Origin: Zymoseptoria tritici IPO323
Lineage: Eukaryota; Ascomycota; Dothideomycetes; Mycosphaerellales; Mycosphaerellaceae
Direction: 5' to 3'
Assembly (NCBI RefSeq): GCF_000219625.1
Contig: NC_018215.1
Span: 682,001 to 746,000 of the forward strand
Length of the DNA stretch: 64,000 nucleotides
How positions within the stretch are numbered: position 1 is the stretch's first letter; every line of letters begins with the position of its first letter. Below, piece by piece: positions 32,636 to 43,758 of the stretch. The notes beneath the pieces are model-generated. The model was not told the origin of the DNA. It did no database searches and saw only the letters and a program-made list of their open reading frames with translations. A program made the position numbers and the translations under genes.

Positions 32636-33837
32636 CTATACCTCCGCGAATGCCTTCTCGATCTTCGCCTTGCTCTCCATCAGCCCGCCAGTGAACAGCT
32701 CCAGCGCATCCTTCAGCCTCTTGGTCGTCACTGGGTCAGCTTCGATAGCTTTCCTCAGCTCTTCGCCATTGTTGGCCAGATAGTCAGTCTCAGTGCTGGC
32801 TACCTTCGCACCAGGAGCCAAAGGGTCGACTTTCGAAACATCCTTCAAACGATCCGACGTCTGGTAGTTGGCATACATGTGCGCTGGCTTGGGCTTGCCT
32901 TCGCCAGGCTGCTTGGACCCATCGTACTGAAGACCAGCGAGCTCGTCCAGAACCTCCGGCGAGATGGTCGCGCTGTGGCAGCCGTGTTCTCCAGCTGCCA
33001 TGGCTTCTTTCGCATTGATGAAGCTATGCCATTGTCAGCAAAAGGCTTCAGACCAGACCATGTCATCCTCCGACTCACCTCGCCTGCTTGAGCAGAGGCT
33101 GCTCCTTTCCAGTCTCCCGATACAGCCGCGCATACGTCTCCAAGATCTGCAGCGTCCTGGCGGACATGGTATGCTGCGTAGCTGGATCCTCCACATTCGG
33201 CCACAGGGTACGATCGTCGTGCGCTTTGACCTCGTTGAAGTACGGGCTGATGTAAAGGCACTCTGCTTGACTCGCAGCGATGGCTTGCGGGAGACTGAAC
33301 AGCGCTGTGCCAAGCGTGCGAATGCCTTCTTGCTTCAAGATTGGACAGGCGTTGAGTGCTGGGCCGGTGCTTGGAATCTTGATGCAGTATCTGTCCTGAG
33401 AAATCCCCACTCTGGCGAACTCTTTGGCGTACGCACGAGCTGAGTCGAGGACTGCTTGCAAGTCATATGCCTCATTGGGGTAGACTTGGAGCAGGACACG
33501 GCCTTTGATGTTTTCGATGTTGTTCTTGCACATTTCGACCGCCTGGGATATATCGTCAGCTTGTGGTGTCACTCGGTTCGGGATCGGAATGAATCTTGCT
33601 CACAATGCGAGTGTACGCCGCTTTCCATCCCTCCGACTTGAGCTCCTTGCACACTTTTGAGAACATCTCCTTGTTCTCCGGATGCGACATTTGGATGTTG
33701 ACCCAAAGGTTGTTGCTGGTCATGTCATTCGGAACGATCGAGAGGTTTTTGGAGTACGTGGGATCCATCCAGTCGACGTCGACGTTGAGCTGTTCCTCCA
33801 GCTTCTCAAGCCAGGTTTGGGAGGTTGGGTGAGGCAT
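32636..33837 (-). CDS. Transaldolase-family protein
   Basis: Three exons on the minus strand (33837-33604, 33542-33079, 33023-32636) with introns of 61 and 55 bp give 361 residues. The TAL/FSA fold is indicated by VDWMDPTYSKNLSIVPNDMT near the start, GRVLLQVYP, and the Schiff-base Lys in YCIKIPSTGPAL (about residue 135). SPYFNEVKAHDD follows. Transaldolase moves dihydroxyacetone between sugar phosphates in the pentose phosphate pathway. The central sequence departs from the canonical enzyme, so this is probably the second fungal paralogue, and its substrate may differ. An ATG 17 codons upstream (33888) is also in frame. It is divergent from the sugar-porter gene, which suggests a shared promoter. 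Confidence 0.85.
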
Positions 33838-34558
33838 GATGATCTCTGGTGGGTATTGAAAAAGGCAAGTTGAATGGCGGACTTCCAAATTGTGGGAAGG
33901 CTGAGGTTATAGCAATTCTTGAATGCAGCGCTGAGACAATGGCTCGGCTAACTTGCTTTCCTCAACGCTTGCGTTGGAGCTGGCCTGTACAGGAAGCTGA
34001 GCTACCCTGTGCAGGAGTTCGGCAGTCTGTACAGGGAGAGTGACTTCCCCAGTTTCCTGCGCAGGTCCGAAGCATGGCGATCGGGCCATATGATCTGCTC
34101 GGAACCAATGATGGGCTGGCTCCACCTGAACGCTTCCCGTAATAGCCACAGTGGAAGAGGGGAAGACGTGGTGGCAGTGCCGGAGTACAGCTCTCCGCTT
34201 CCGATTTTGCAAGAAGTTTGTGGAGACCCCAGGATATACCAAGTTTACCCCAGTCATCCCCGCATCGTCCTGTACAGGTCGATGCATGGGCATCCAGGCA
34301 GGAACTGGGCGGACATCAGGATGGCCACGCGATCATCTGATCATTTCTCTAGCCGTAGCCGTCATTGGCCGTCCGAGATGGATTTGCTTCATGCTTGTTC
34401 CTGGGCGCTGACCGGAATCGGTTCCAGTACCAATGCAATTTGGAAGACCTCGTGTCTGTGTTGGATGAGCGTACTACTTAAGTCATGCCTTCCTCATGCC
34501 TCGTTGGCACAAGCCACGGACTGCCAGACAGTGAGATCAAGCCTTTCTCTTTACCATC
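33838..34558. promoter_or_regulatory. Region between the divergent transaldolase and sugar-porter genes
   Basis: About 720 bp lie between the two start codons. Small frames (for example 34009-34623 plus) do not look coding. The arrangement suggests a bidirectional promoter. No specific binding site is claimed. Confidence 0.45.
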
Positions 34559-36682
34559 ATGATGGACAGCGGCTCCATCCACAAGTCGCCTCACAACGAT
34601 GTCAAGTTCGACACCAGTCCTGAACACGTGGAGCGCCAGGACTCCTTGGACGCCAAACCCTACAACGATGCCACCATCCGCAATCCTCTCGCGCATCTAG
34701 CGAAGGACCAGCTCGAACAACAGGTATCCCAGTTCTGCGCAACATATGGATTCCAGGAACGATTGGACCTTTTCCAGAAAGCTGCTTTGGTTGCTCAACG
34801 TCCGGAGCACTTCGAGGAGATTCCGGAGCTCTCGGAAGAGGATAAATATGTTCTTCGCCGAGAAGTTACCCATCGATGGCATCTTCCATGGCGCCTGTAC
34901 ATGTGCATCGGCATCGTCTCGCTTGGGTCGGCCATCCAGGGATGGGACAATACCGGAGCGAATGGAGCCAACCTCTCCTTTCCCGAGGAATTCGGCATCG
35001 CCCACAAGTCATGGTTGATCGGGACCATCAATGCGGCTCCGACAATCTTCGGGCTTGCGAGCGCCTGGGCAGCCGACCCTATCAACAATCTGCTGGGTCG
35101 TCGCGGAACCATATTCCTGACCAATCTTTTCGTCGTCTTCCCTGTTCTAGCGCAGGCTTTCACACAGAACTGGCAAGGTCTGATGATTTGTCGTCTCTTC
35201 ATGGGACTCGGAATGGGAGTCAAGATCTCGACGATACCGGTGTACACTGCAGAGGTGGCGCCTGCCATCATTCGAGGTGGTTTGGTGACGAGCTTTCAAC
35301 TGTTGGTGATCCTTCAATATTGGTATACGGGACTCTGCTGACTTCATCCCGTAGCTGGGTCGCCTTGGGCATCCTCGTCGGCTTCAGCTCGAACTTGTGC
35401 TTCAAGGATATCGGCAAGAACGCATGGCGCTTCCAGCTCGCTGCAGCTTTTGCACCCGCAGTACCAATGCTGTTCATCATTTGGCTTTGTCCAGGTATGA
35501 GATGTGATCTCGGAATGCGTGTCACTGCTGACCATGAGCAGAATCTCCTCGTTGGTACTTGAAAAAGAACAAGTACCAAAAGGCCTTCGAATCCTTCTGC
35601 CGACTTCGCAACACCGAACTCCAAGCCGCTCGTGAGCTCTACTTCGCACACGTCCAGATCATGGAAGAGAAAGAGGTCTTTACGGGCAAGACGTTCTTCA
35701 ACCGGGCTTGGGAGTTGTTCTCCATCCCTCGTCTGCGCAGAGCGACAATAGCATCAGCATGGATCGTCATCAGTCAGCAGTTCTCTGGCGTAAGTAGTCC
35801 TGATCGCCGTCGTTGTTCCTTGCAGCTGACGAATGACAGATCAACATCATGGCGTTCTACTCCTCCACCATCTTCTCCGCGGCAGGCTACAGCAAAGATG
35901 CTTCGTTGTGGGGTTCGTGGGGCTTCGGGTTGGTGACGTTGGTTTTCGCCTTGCCGGCTGTTTATAGTGAGCACATTATCAGCATCGTAGCTGAAATTCG
36001 ATTGACTGACCTTTGCACTCTAGCCATGGACACCTTCGGTCGACGCAACCTTCTCCTGCTCACATTTCCCAACATGGCCATGTGTTTGCTCGGCGCTGGT
36101 CTCTGCTTCCTCTTGCCGGTTGGCGACAGTGCCCGTGTGCCACTCATTGCCTTCTTCCTCTATCTTTTCTCTGCACTTTATGGACCGGGTGAGGGAATCG
36201 TGCTCATTTATGTGTTGAGAAAGCCAACTGACTGTCCGCCTTCCAGGCATTGGCCCGATCCCGTCCATCTACTTCTCCGAAGCCTTCCCACTCTCCCATC
36301 GAGAGATCGGCGCTGCTTTCACCATCTGCGTCAACAATGCCATGGGCAGTGCACTGGGTTTGACGTTTCCCTCGCTTCTTGATGCGATTACTCCTACCGG
36401 TGGTAAGAGATTCCGTATTCCGTACCATTGATGCACACTAACGCGATGACAGCATTCGGCTTTTACGCCGGTCTGAATATGGTCGCATTCGTCGTCATCT
36501 TCTTTGTCGTCAGAGAGACCAAGCAACTTACCCTCGAGGAACTTGACGATGTGTTCAGCGTTTCGACAGCGAGACATGCATCGTACCAAGTTCGTGTCTG
36601 GCTGCCCTGGTGGATCAAGCGGTGGATCTTCTGGCAGCGGAAAGCCGTCCTTGAGCCGCTCTATCGTCGGGAAACAATCTAG
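34559..36682 (+). CDS. MFS sugar-porter family transporter
   Basis: Seven exons (34559-35301, 35355-35494, 35542-35789, 35840-35966, 36024-36188, 36247-36402, 36453-36682), six introns of 47-58 bp, 602 residues. A hydrophilic N-terminus of about 110 residues precedes twelve predicted membrane helices. Sugar-porter signatures are NLLGRRGT after helix 2, CPESPRWYLKK before the central loop, QQFSGINIMAFYSSTIF in helix 7, DTFGRRNLLLL after helix 8, and YGPGIGPIPSIYFSEAFP near helix 10. The family carries sugars or polyols across the plasma membrane, often with protons. The substrate cannot be read off. All exon joins keep frame and the summed length is divisible by three. A second ATG follows the first directly. 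Confidence 0.88.
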
Positions 36683-37547
36683 GTTCTGTCGTTCAATGGA
36701 GTGCTACCGCTTTCAGCAGTGTTTTCAGGTCTTCGGCAGTTGTGTGACGACATTGCTGTATGCCCAGTTTAGCTTGGCAGAGGCACAGAAAGGATACTCC
36801 TCCATCCAGCATCACCTCCAGTAAATCGAACACCCATGCAAGGTCTGGAGCACAAATGCGACTCCTGCTGATAGGCACTGCAATAGAACAAGGATGTCCT
36901 CGGAGTATTTTTCGACGCAGCCTCGAAGACTCCTCTGCCGCACAAGCCAAAGTCCCTGAAAGTTCCTGGTTCCTGGCCATGTTAATGCGAAGGGTCCTAT
37001 TCTTGGCCGACATTGAGGAGGATAAACCGAAGCGACCGAGGAAGGTGGCTATGCAGATTGGCTACCGAGCCAGGTACGCACGTATGAGTGACACCGTGCC
37101 GCATTGGTGGAACTCCGGATCCAAGAGCAGTTCGGTGGCCAATGGCACGTGTAGGCGATGTATACACGAGCATGACCAGCCTTGTGATACCGTTGGATGC
37201 ATGTACAATTCCCAGAACCAGCCAGACTCCGGAGTAATGAGGCCTATGCTGTTCCAGCCTCGCGCAATCTGTAGGTAGACACCTCTTCGACTGGGATCTT
37301 GAAGAGTTTTGTACGACAGTGATCCACTATTGTACTCCAATGTATGCACTCACTGCAGGAACCCGCCCACTGAAAATTCTTCGCTTGCGGTGCTCTGCAT
37401 GAAGAATTTCAGCTTCAGATTGAGTGTTTATGCAACGAACAGGAAAGAGCAGAGCAAGGAAGCCAGTGGCTTCCTCCACTCCACATCGGTCAGTACACAC
37501 CATTCTTTCCTTCTTTTCCAACTCACAAAGAAACATCGTCCGGCGTA
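36683..37547. other. Intergenic, nothing recognised
   Basis: About 865 bp between the transporter and the esterase gene. A 172-codon plus-strand frame (36760-37278) has no family features. The last 150 bp, CT-rich with a CAAAGAAAC stretch before the ATG, are the likely esterase leader. Confidence 0.45.
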
Positions 37548-39632
37548 ATGCGTTTCTCAATCCTTCTCGCGGCCATTTCCACGCTTCTCGGCCTTGCAGC
37601 GGCGGCGACAAGGGACCCCAGCAATCGGCGCCAACTCCCAGCCGACGAGAACTTCGAGCGCACTTCGACCAATCTGCAGCCCAATGTGGAAATCGGCGGG
37701 CTGGGGCCGATCATTGCCAGCCTGATTGATTCTATCTTTGCTCCTGCCTTGACGACTCCTTCGAGGAGTACGAGAAGTACTTCTACATCGACGGCCTCCT
37801 CTTCTGCCACGCCCGTTCGCATCACCACCACCATCACACAGTCGTTTTCTGCTTCGAGGTCAACCAGTCGCTCTTCTACTGCATCCTCCTTATCAACGAC
37901 TGTCTCAACATCTCCATCGACCACGACCTCTTCGACTTCCACACGCTCTCAAATGGGATCCTTTCCATCCACACCGGTTCCATCGGTGCCGCCGAATTCC
38001 ACAATGACTTGCGCAAGTCTTTGCTCTACACTCACATTTCCTCCGGACCTCGCCACCGATCTGGTGTCTTGCGTTCCATACGCAGCAAACTCAACGATAA
38101 CGATTGAGGGCGGCCAGAGAGATGCAACATGCGGTACCACAGTCACACCGTCCGTTGATATCTGCCGAGTCGTGTTGAATGTCATTACGAGCAGTGAGTC
38201 GCAAACGTACATGGAAGTCTGGCTACCCGATGGCGAGACCGAATGGAATGGGCGCACCATGAGCACCGACAATGGTGGTGTCAACGGATGCGTCAAGTTT
38301 GTCGACATGAACTACGCTGTAGGCTTGGGATTTGCTGCCATCGGAGACAACGCTGGCCACAATGGATCGTCCTTTGATGGAAGCTGGTTCGCGGAGTCGA
38401 ACGAGCTCATCCTCGATTGGGTTTACCGAGCACGCCATGCTTCTGTACAAGCCGGAAAGTCCATCGTGCAACAGTTCTACTCGGTACCCGCTGCGTACTC
38501 CTACTACATCGGATGCTCCGCTGGTGGTGCTCAAGGTCTCAAGTCTGCGCAGGTCTATCCTAATGACTTCGATGGCATTATATCTGGATCTGCTGCCGCC
38601 GACTTCAACCATCTGCAAGCCTGGTCTGGTCGCTTCGTTCAATTGACTGGCCTCAACACTACCGATCCAAAATTCCTCACCCAGGCAAACTGGATCACTG
38701 TTCAGGCCGCCATACTCGACCAGTGCGATGAGTCCATTGATGGTGTCGCCGATGGTATTCTTGAGGATCCAACGCAATGCGCCTTCGACTCTTCCGTGCT
38801 CTCTTGCACCAATAACGCAACCCTTTCCGGCTGCTTGACCGACACACAAGTCAACACCGTCAACGAAGTCTTCACAGCACTCTACGACACTGCCGGCGAC
38901 CTTCTCTTCCCTGGCCTCCTCTACGGCTCCCAAGTTGACGCCTTCCGCCTCGGTCAGCTGTCCGGCTCTATCCAAGGAATTTCCAGCGACTGGTACAGAC
39001 TTGCTGTCCTCAAAGATCCATCCTGGAACCCTCTCGACATGGACCAAGCCGACTACGCCCTTGCCGACTCTCAAGACCGCGAGCACGGTGGAGTCTCTGG
39101 ATGGTCAGGCGACCTCTCGCAGTTCAACGCCGCTGGCGGGAAGCTTCTGATGTTCCACGGCATGGCCGACCCGCTTGTCGCTGCGTCCAACTCGCAACGC
39201 TACTACCTCAAGGTCGCCCAGACCATGGGTCTCGACAGTCCTCAGATGGATGACTTCCTGCGTTTCTTCCGCATTTCCGGCATGGCACATTGCGGTGTGG
39301 GAGGTATCTCTGGCGCGGGAGCCTGGATGTTCGGACAGAACAAGATCGCGAGTGCAGCATCGACGAATATCATCACTGAGCTGCAGAACTGGGTGGAGAA
39401 TGATTCGGCGCCGGACACCTTGACTGGCACCAAATTTTGGTGGGATACACCAAGTTTGGGCATTCAATTCGAGAGGAGGCATTGCAGGTTCCCGTACCGC
39501 ACAACGTTTGTCGGAGGTGGAGCGGATCCCAATTCACTGGACAGCTGGAGCTGTGTGAAGATTGATGATTGGCAGGAGTGCGCTGTCGGTGCGACGCCGA
39601 GGTTGTGCAATGCTGATGGGTCGTTCAAGTGA
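37548..39632 (+). CDS. Secreted tannase/feruloyl esterase family protein
   Basis: Single-exon protein of 694 residues. Residues 1-20 are a signal peptide (MRFSILLAAISTLLGLAAAA). A Ser/Thr-rich linker (about residues 65-140), likely O-glycosylated, precedes the catalytic domain, which is unusual because tannase-family enzymes normally start soon after the signal. The CS-D-HC motif of the family is complete: GCSAGGAQG (nucleophile Ser, about 325), GMADPLVAASNSQ (Asp, about 540) and ISGMAHCGVG (His, about 580), where neighbouring Cys residues form the disulfide that joins Ser and His. These enzymes cleave galloyl or feruloyl esters of plant polyphenols and cell walls outside the cell. The exact ester cannot be told from sequence. 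Confidence 0.9.
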   Translation: MRFSILLAAISTLLGLAAAATRDPSNRRQLPADENFERTSTNLQPNVEIGGLGPIIASLIDSIFAPALTTPSRSTRSTSTSTASSSATPVRITTTITQSFSASRSTSRSSTASSLSTTVSTSPSTTTSSTSTRSQMGSFPSTPVPSVPPNSTMTCASLCSTLTFPPDLATDLVSCVPYAANSTITIEGGQRDATCGTTVTPSVDICRVVLNVITSSESQTYMEVWLPDGETEWNGRTMSTDNGGVNGCVKFVDMNYAVGLGFAAIGDNAGHNGSSFDGSWFAESNELILDWVYRARHASVQAGKSIVQQFYSVPAAYSYYIGCSAGGAQGLKSAQVYPNDFDGIISGSAAADFNHLQAWSGRFVQLTGLNTTDPKFLTQANWITVQAAILDQCDESIDGVADGILEDPTQCAFDSSVLSCTNNATLSGCLTDTQVNTVNEVFTALYDTAGDLLFPGLLYGSQVDAFRLGQLSGSIQGISSDWYRLAVLKDPSWNPLDMDQADYALADSQDREHGGVSGWSGDLSQFNAAGGKLLMFHGMADPLVAASNSQRYYLKVAQTMGLDSPQMDDFLRFFRISGMAHCGVGGISGAGAWMFGQNKIASAASTNIITELQNWVENDSAPDTLTGTKFWWDTPSLGIQFERRHCRFPYRTTFVGGGADPNSLDSWSCVKIDDWQECAVGATPRLCNADGSFK

Positions 39633-39878
39633 GGGAACAGTAATGGGAAGAGGCGTCGCCGAAGAGTGACGGAGGAAACAGATGGGAGAACAGCTGAGGT
39701 TCCTGTCCAAGTGTGCCTGCGGGCCAAGGGATACGAATATCATATACTTACATACAGACATACATAGAGACGGCAGAGATATCAGTGCTCAATAATTTAA
39801 TGACATGACAGAATCGCAACTTTTCTCTCACGCTCCGTCAATTCTCGCCATTGTCATGCTCCGCTCAGTTCAAAGCCT

Positions 39879-40703
39879 TCACCATGGACCACGAGCTTTG
39901 TGCTGACCCTTTGGTACGTACGACACCATCTGCGAGAGCTGCACTCGCTTAGCTGTCTCCTGCTCGACCATGTCTTTCCACGCCACATTCAGCCGAGCCA
40001 CGTACGTCTCCCGAAGACGAGGAAGAACACGCACATCATCAGCGCAATACTGCAGAGCTTCGACGTCAAGCGGTCGAGCGGCGAAGACATGAACGCCTTG
40101 CCCAGATCTGGTCGCATCGAACCTCGACGCCATCTTGCTCTTGAGTCCCTTCCACTTGGTGACTTCGCATGGGCTCAGCCCTGCGTCACGCTCGATGCAC
40201 TTGCCAAGACCGGCTACGTAGGCTCGAAAGGTCCCACCGCGGCCGTAGTCGACTCGAGAGGCATTCTCCATGAGTTGAATGTCTTCGATGCCAGCTAGGG
40301 TAATGCCGAAGAGGAAGAACAATGCGTTGGAGTCGTTGCGGACATCAAAGAAGACTTTCGTGGTGCGATAATCCTCCAGGACGGACTTGAAGGTTGTGCC
40401 GTTGCGAGTCGGTGTGTGGAATGCGGAATTTCCAAGGCTCTGGATGTCGATGATGTAGACGTGGTTGAGTGGATGTACGAGTACGGAGATGATCGTGAGA
40501 GTGCCGTCTTTGCAGAGATTGTCGCCTTCCAGGTCGAGGTAGAGGGCTGGTGGATCGGTGGATAGATTGGTCAGGCTGTCCAGAAAGCTCACGAGCGCTG
40601 CCTCCGTGTCGACGAGAGTGTAGCCATCTGCTGAGGGGAATCGTTAGCTTTGTGTCAATCGTTCGGACGGAGGAGACCTACAGCCTGTTTCTGTATAATT
40701 CAT
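39879..40703 (-). CDS. DEDDy 3'-5' exonuclease domain protein
   Basis: Two exons (40703-40682, 40630-39879) with a 51-bp intron (GTAGGT...CCTCAG) give 257 residues; the first exon encodes only seven and a third codons (MNYTETG). Exonuclease motifs of the RNase D type are present: ALYLDLEGD with Asp40 and Glu42 (Exo I), KVFFDVRNDSNAL (Exo II) and LQYCADDVRVLP, Tyr plus Asp (Exo III). The family trims RNA or DNA 3' ends with two metal ions. It lacks the helicase and HRDC domains of WRN and RRP6, and resembles the single-domain EXD-type proteins common in filamentous fungi, whose substrates are mostly unknown. It is convergent with the esterase gene. Confidence 0.82.
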
Positions 40704-41613
40704 GATGCGAAACGAGCTGAGACTCCTGGTAGATCGAGAGGATATCGCAGTGTCGCTCTTCGAATGAGACGGTAGGGAAGAGAAGCTGAGAGTTCCAGAA
40801 GGACTAGACCGACTTGAAAGATACACTGGCCATAGAAACGGCAACCGGAGAATAGACATCTGCGACGCCGATTGCACGACTGGCTTCGTCCACAGCGGTG
40901 AACGCGTCGCTGCATGCATCTCATATGCTTCCGGCCGGGCAATTCCAGCCTCCCGTCTTGAGTCGATTTTTGTGCACCACACTGTTTGATTGTCACCAGC
41001 GGTCAATGGCCGTCCTGGACAATGTGATAGCAAGCGAGAACAAGCCCGTGGTATGTGACAGGGCGATAGGATCCGCTCTGTATGCTACTTGTCATCGCAA
41101 CTGCAATCATGGCGGAAGCGTGCAGTATGCATCACAATTGTTTGCAAGCGGTGAGCAGAAGCGCGATTCCAACCAGGATTGCGTTCAGAATGCATCAGGC
41201 GAATAGCATGGTCGGAGTGCGATGAGCTGGTCTGGATGGATCACTGTCCAGAAAGGTTGGTGTCCGATGTGTTGGGCATGTCAGTCAGCGTCCAGTATTC
41301 AAAGTCTTGACTGAAAGATTCATGGGGCGGCAGACGCTTCCAATCGACTCGCTCTTCTCCGGTGCGATAGTATGTAACGGCCGTGCTGGAGTCTACATCC
41401 ACCCGGGCTCTGGTCCAGTCTCTCTAGCTATTGATGCAGCGATATGCGTGGTATGAAAAAGCTGAAGAGCTTAGACAGGAATAGTCGGGGAAGCCTCGGC
41501 AGAATAGCTGGATAGTATATTAACGCCGTCAGTCGCACCGTCTCCAACCAATCATCGGTTCCTTAGCGTGAGTCAGATCCTACGATCTTCCACTCCTCAG
41601 AATCACATCCTAA
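40704..41613. other. Intergenic, nothing recognised
   Basis: About 900 bp with short frames on both strands but none with family features. It should hold the promoter of the exonuclease gene at its left end. Confidence 0.45.
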
Positions 41614-41687
41614 CAAACTCCCAGTCAGTTGGTTAGAGCGTGGTGCTAATAACGCCAAGGTCGAGGGTTCGACCCCCTTAGGGGTAT
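41614..41687 (+). tRNA. tRNA-Ile(AAU)-like sequence, probably a pseudo-tRNA
   Basis: The core from the D loop to the T arm is that of eukaryotic tRNA-Ile: GTTGGTTAGAGCG, anticodon AAT at 41648-41650 in GGTGCTAATAACGCC, and T-loop GGGTTCGACCCCC. The 3' acceptor strand AGGGGTA is not matched by the 5' strand (CAAACTC), and the D stem seems to lack a base. The acceptor is therefore damaged and the gene is probably non-functional. No intron is seen. Confidence 0.55.
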
Positions 41688-42299
41688 GTACAGACATGCA
41701 CATACACCTACATTCACTGTACTAACCATCGTACAGACCATTGGGTTCGAAAGACTTCTTTTTTGCATTTCTGGGCCAGGGCTTGGGCGATGGCGAGCTG
41801 ACAACACACGCTGTCTGTTGTAGCAACCTCCAGGCGTCTTTGCAATGGCTTCGACCGCCGTCGAGTTGTTGTTTTGCTCGAGGAAGCGTTGGAAGACATT
41901 TGGAGGCGTTAGTAGACGAAAAGGTCGAGTCGGGTAGATTTCGAGCGAAGTGAAGGTCGAACGGTATCTGCGCTGTCCAGAGAGCTCGGAGAGATCGACA
42001 GGATGCTATCAGTTGTATCCGCAATATTGTCCAGGTCCAGCGGGAATATAAAAGAGACCGAGGCGTCTCGCTGGACAATTCGCGATCCGAATCTGGTACG
42101 ATTTTTAGCGTTTCTTCGGCTGACAAGAGGCGAGAGTGTCGATGTCGGCGGATCCAGTGTTGTATATATTGCTGCCATGAGCTCGGGGATCAAAGCGTCG
42201 AATTCTGTGTTCCTGTACCATTTGAAGCCTTGTGTATTTGATGTTCGTCCATAGTAAGTGCGGTAAAGGAGGAGGTGAGGTTGCGAAGTCTTATCATTG
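41688..42299. other. Stretch between two tRNA-like sequences, no gene called
   Basis: Two overlapping minus-strand frames (41722-42126, 134 codons; 41909-42193, 94 codons) are Ser/Arg-rich without family features, so I do not call either. It separates two sequences that share a tRNA 3' half. Confidence 0.4.
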
Positions 42300-42363
42300 G
42301 CTCGGCTAGAAGCGCGCTAGCTTATGTTCGCAGATTGTGAGGGTTCGACCCCCTTAGGGGTAT
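42300..42363 (+). pseudogene. Second tRNA-like sequence with the same 3' half
   Basis: The stretch GAGGGTTCGACCCCCTTAGGGGTAT is repeated exactly from the tRNA-Ile-like sequence 700 bp to the left, including the same damaged acceptor end. Upstream, TCGGCTAGAAGCGCGC resembles a D arm, but the anticodon arm does not fold. I read it as a tRNA-derived relic. Confidence 0.4.
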
Positions 42364-42589
42364 CCAGCTTCGCACTCATCGAATGAAATGTGACGGTCAT
42401 TGCGAAGGTTAGTGGAAATGCCAGATTGAGTGTCAGAACTAGCTTCATTATCATCATCTTGTGAAACTCAACAGTACGGCAGCAACCTGGAATGAAACAT
42501 TCTCCTCTCTTCCCGCCCATGTCGAAGCTCTGCCTTCGGCGAACACTCATCCTATTGGAACATCTGCTTCCGCCAATCAAGCCCTCAAC

Positions 42590-43249
42590 CTATCCCGTCT
42601 CGACCTTGACCTCGCCCCTACCCTTCGAGCACTCGTAATGCTTTTTCGGCAACTCGATCGTCAAAAGCCCAGCCTGCAGCTTCGCCTTCAATTTCCCCAT
42701 TTCGACATCCACATCGAAGTGAATCTCTCTCCGGAACGACCCGATACGCCGCTCTTCAACCGGAAGACGTGGGTAGATAGAATACACGCCTGCCTGCGTG
42801 CCGTCTCGGTCGTGAATGTGCGCCTGAGAGCGGTGGAGGGCATTCTTGTCTTCGCCCACTGCCTTTGCCAGACCTGTCTTTGCCGGCATCCGGTGCAAGT
42901 CGCCATTCAGCACATCCGACTGATCGTCAGGAACTCTCTGCTCTTGCATTTCATTCTCGCCGTCATCGACTTTCTCCCAGCTCCTCTTCGTCTCGCCACT
43001 CACAACCAGGAATCTCCAATTCTCCCACTGGAGCTTGATGCTCGACGGATCGTTGACTCCCGGAACTTCAATATCGATGCGGTACAAGTCTTCGGTGTCC
43101 AGAATGTCCATGTCGGCATAGTTGGGATGAGCTTTGGGATCCGCGTTGCGGCGAGCCAGAACGCCGAGGAATGAGTTGTGCTGGTGGAGACGGTCGTGAG
43201 GATGGTCGACCACTAGGGTCGGAGGAGCGTAGTTGTAGACGAGGGCCAT
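42590..43249 (-). CDS. Small heat shock protein (HSP20 family)
   Basis: Single-exon protein of 219 residues from MALVYNYAPP. The alpha-crystallin domain begins at about residue 50 (LYRIDIEVPGV, LVVSGETKRSW) and ends with RREIHFDVDVEMGKLKAKLQAGLLTIELPK, including the family pattern AxLxxGxLTIxxPK. A charged insert of about 75 residues (100-175) splits the domain in the long loop, as in several fungal HSP20 proteins. These are ATP-independent chaperones that hold unfolding proteins. A TATA motif (ATATAAAT) lies about 125 bp upstream of the start, near 43373-43383. An in-frame extension to 43465 exists but overlaps the TATA region, so the shorter start is preferred. Confidence 0.85.
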   Translation of the reverse strand: MALVYNYAPPTLVVDHPHDRLHQHNSFLGVLARRNADPKAHPNYADMDILDTEDLYRIDIEVPGVNDPSSIKLQWENWRFLVVSGETKRSWEKVDDGENEMQEQRVPDDQSDVLNGDLHRMPAKTGLAKAVGEDKNALHRSQAHIHDRDGTQAGVYSIYPRLPVEERRIGSFRREIHFDVDVEMGKLKAKLQAGLLTIELPKKHYECSKGRGEVKVETG

Positions 43250-43758
43250 TGCGTGGTCAGTGTTGATGATGTTGTATTTTGTGTGTCGAGCGATCAATCT
43301 GAGTGCGAGGTGCTTCGTTTGCGTTGCTTTGTATATTGACTGAAGGAAGAGACCAACGAGGAGTGATGACGGCCATTTATATCCGGCATCTTCTTCCATC
43401 GGTGAACTCTCCGACCTGGTGAGACTTGTCGGCACACCTGAGCCAGCCAAGACGCTGACAGCCAAGAACCAACTTCAGAGTGCTCGCAAGGTACGATGTC
43501 AGCAGAGAAGACGACATATCGCACCATGTATGGCGGGATCTGCAGGCAGTGTCTGGCAATCTACCGACAGAGGACGAATCATCGACAGCACGTGCTGCAT
43601 GGCTGGACGCAAAGAAGGTTTAGAAGTGCTGACAGTGCTTCGCGGAGCAAGCTCCACACACTATGCGGCGCGCGTTGCTTGGTGTGATGTCGGAGAGATG
43701 TGCGATGTAGCGATGGTATTGATCGTTTGAAAAAAAGAAGCTCGCGTTGCACGCAAGA
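43250..43758. promoter_or_regulatory. Upstream region of the HSP20 gene
   Basis: Contains the TATA motif noted for HSP20 (minus strand, 43373-43383) and the 3' flank of SDE2. I searched for clear nGAAnnTTCn heat-shock elements and saw none that are perfect. Confidence 0.4.
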
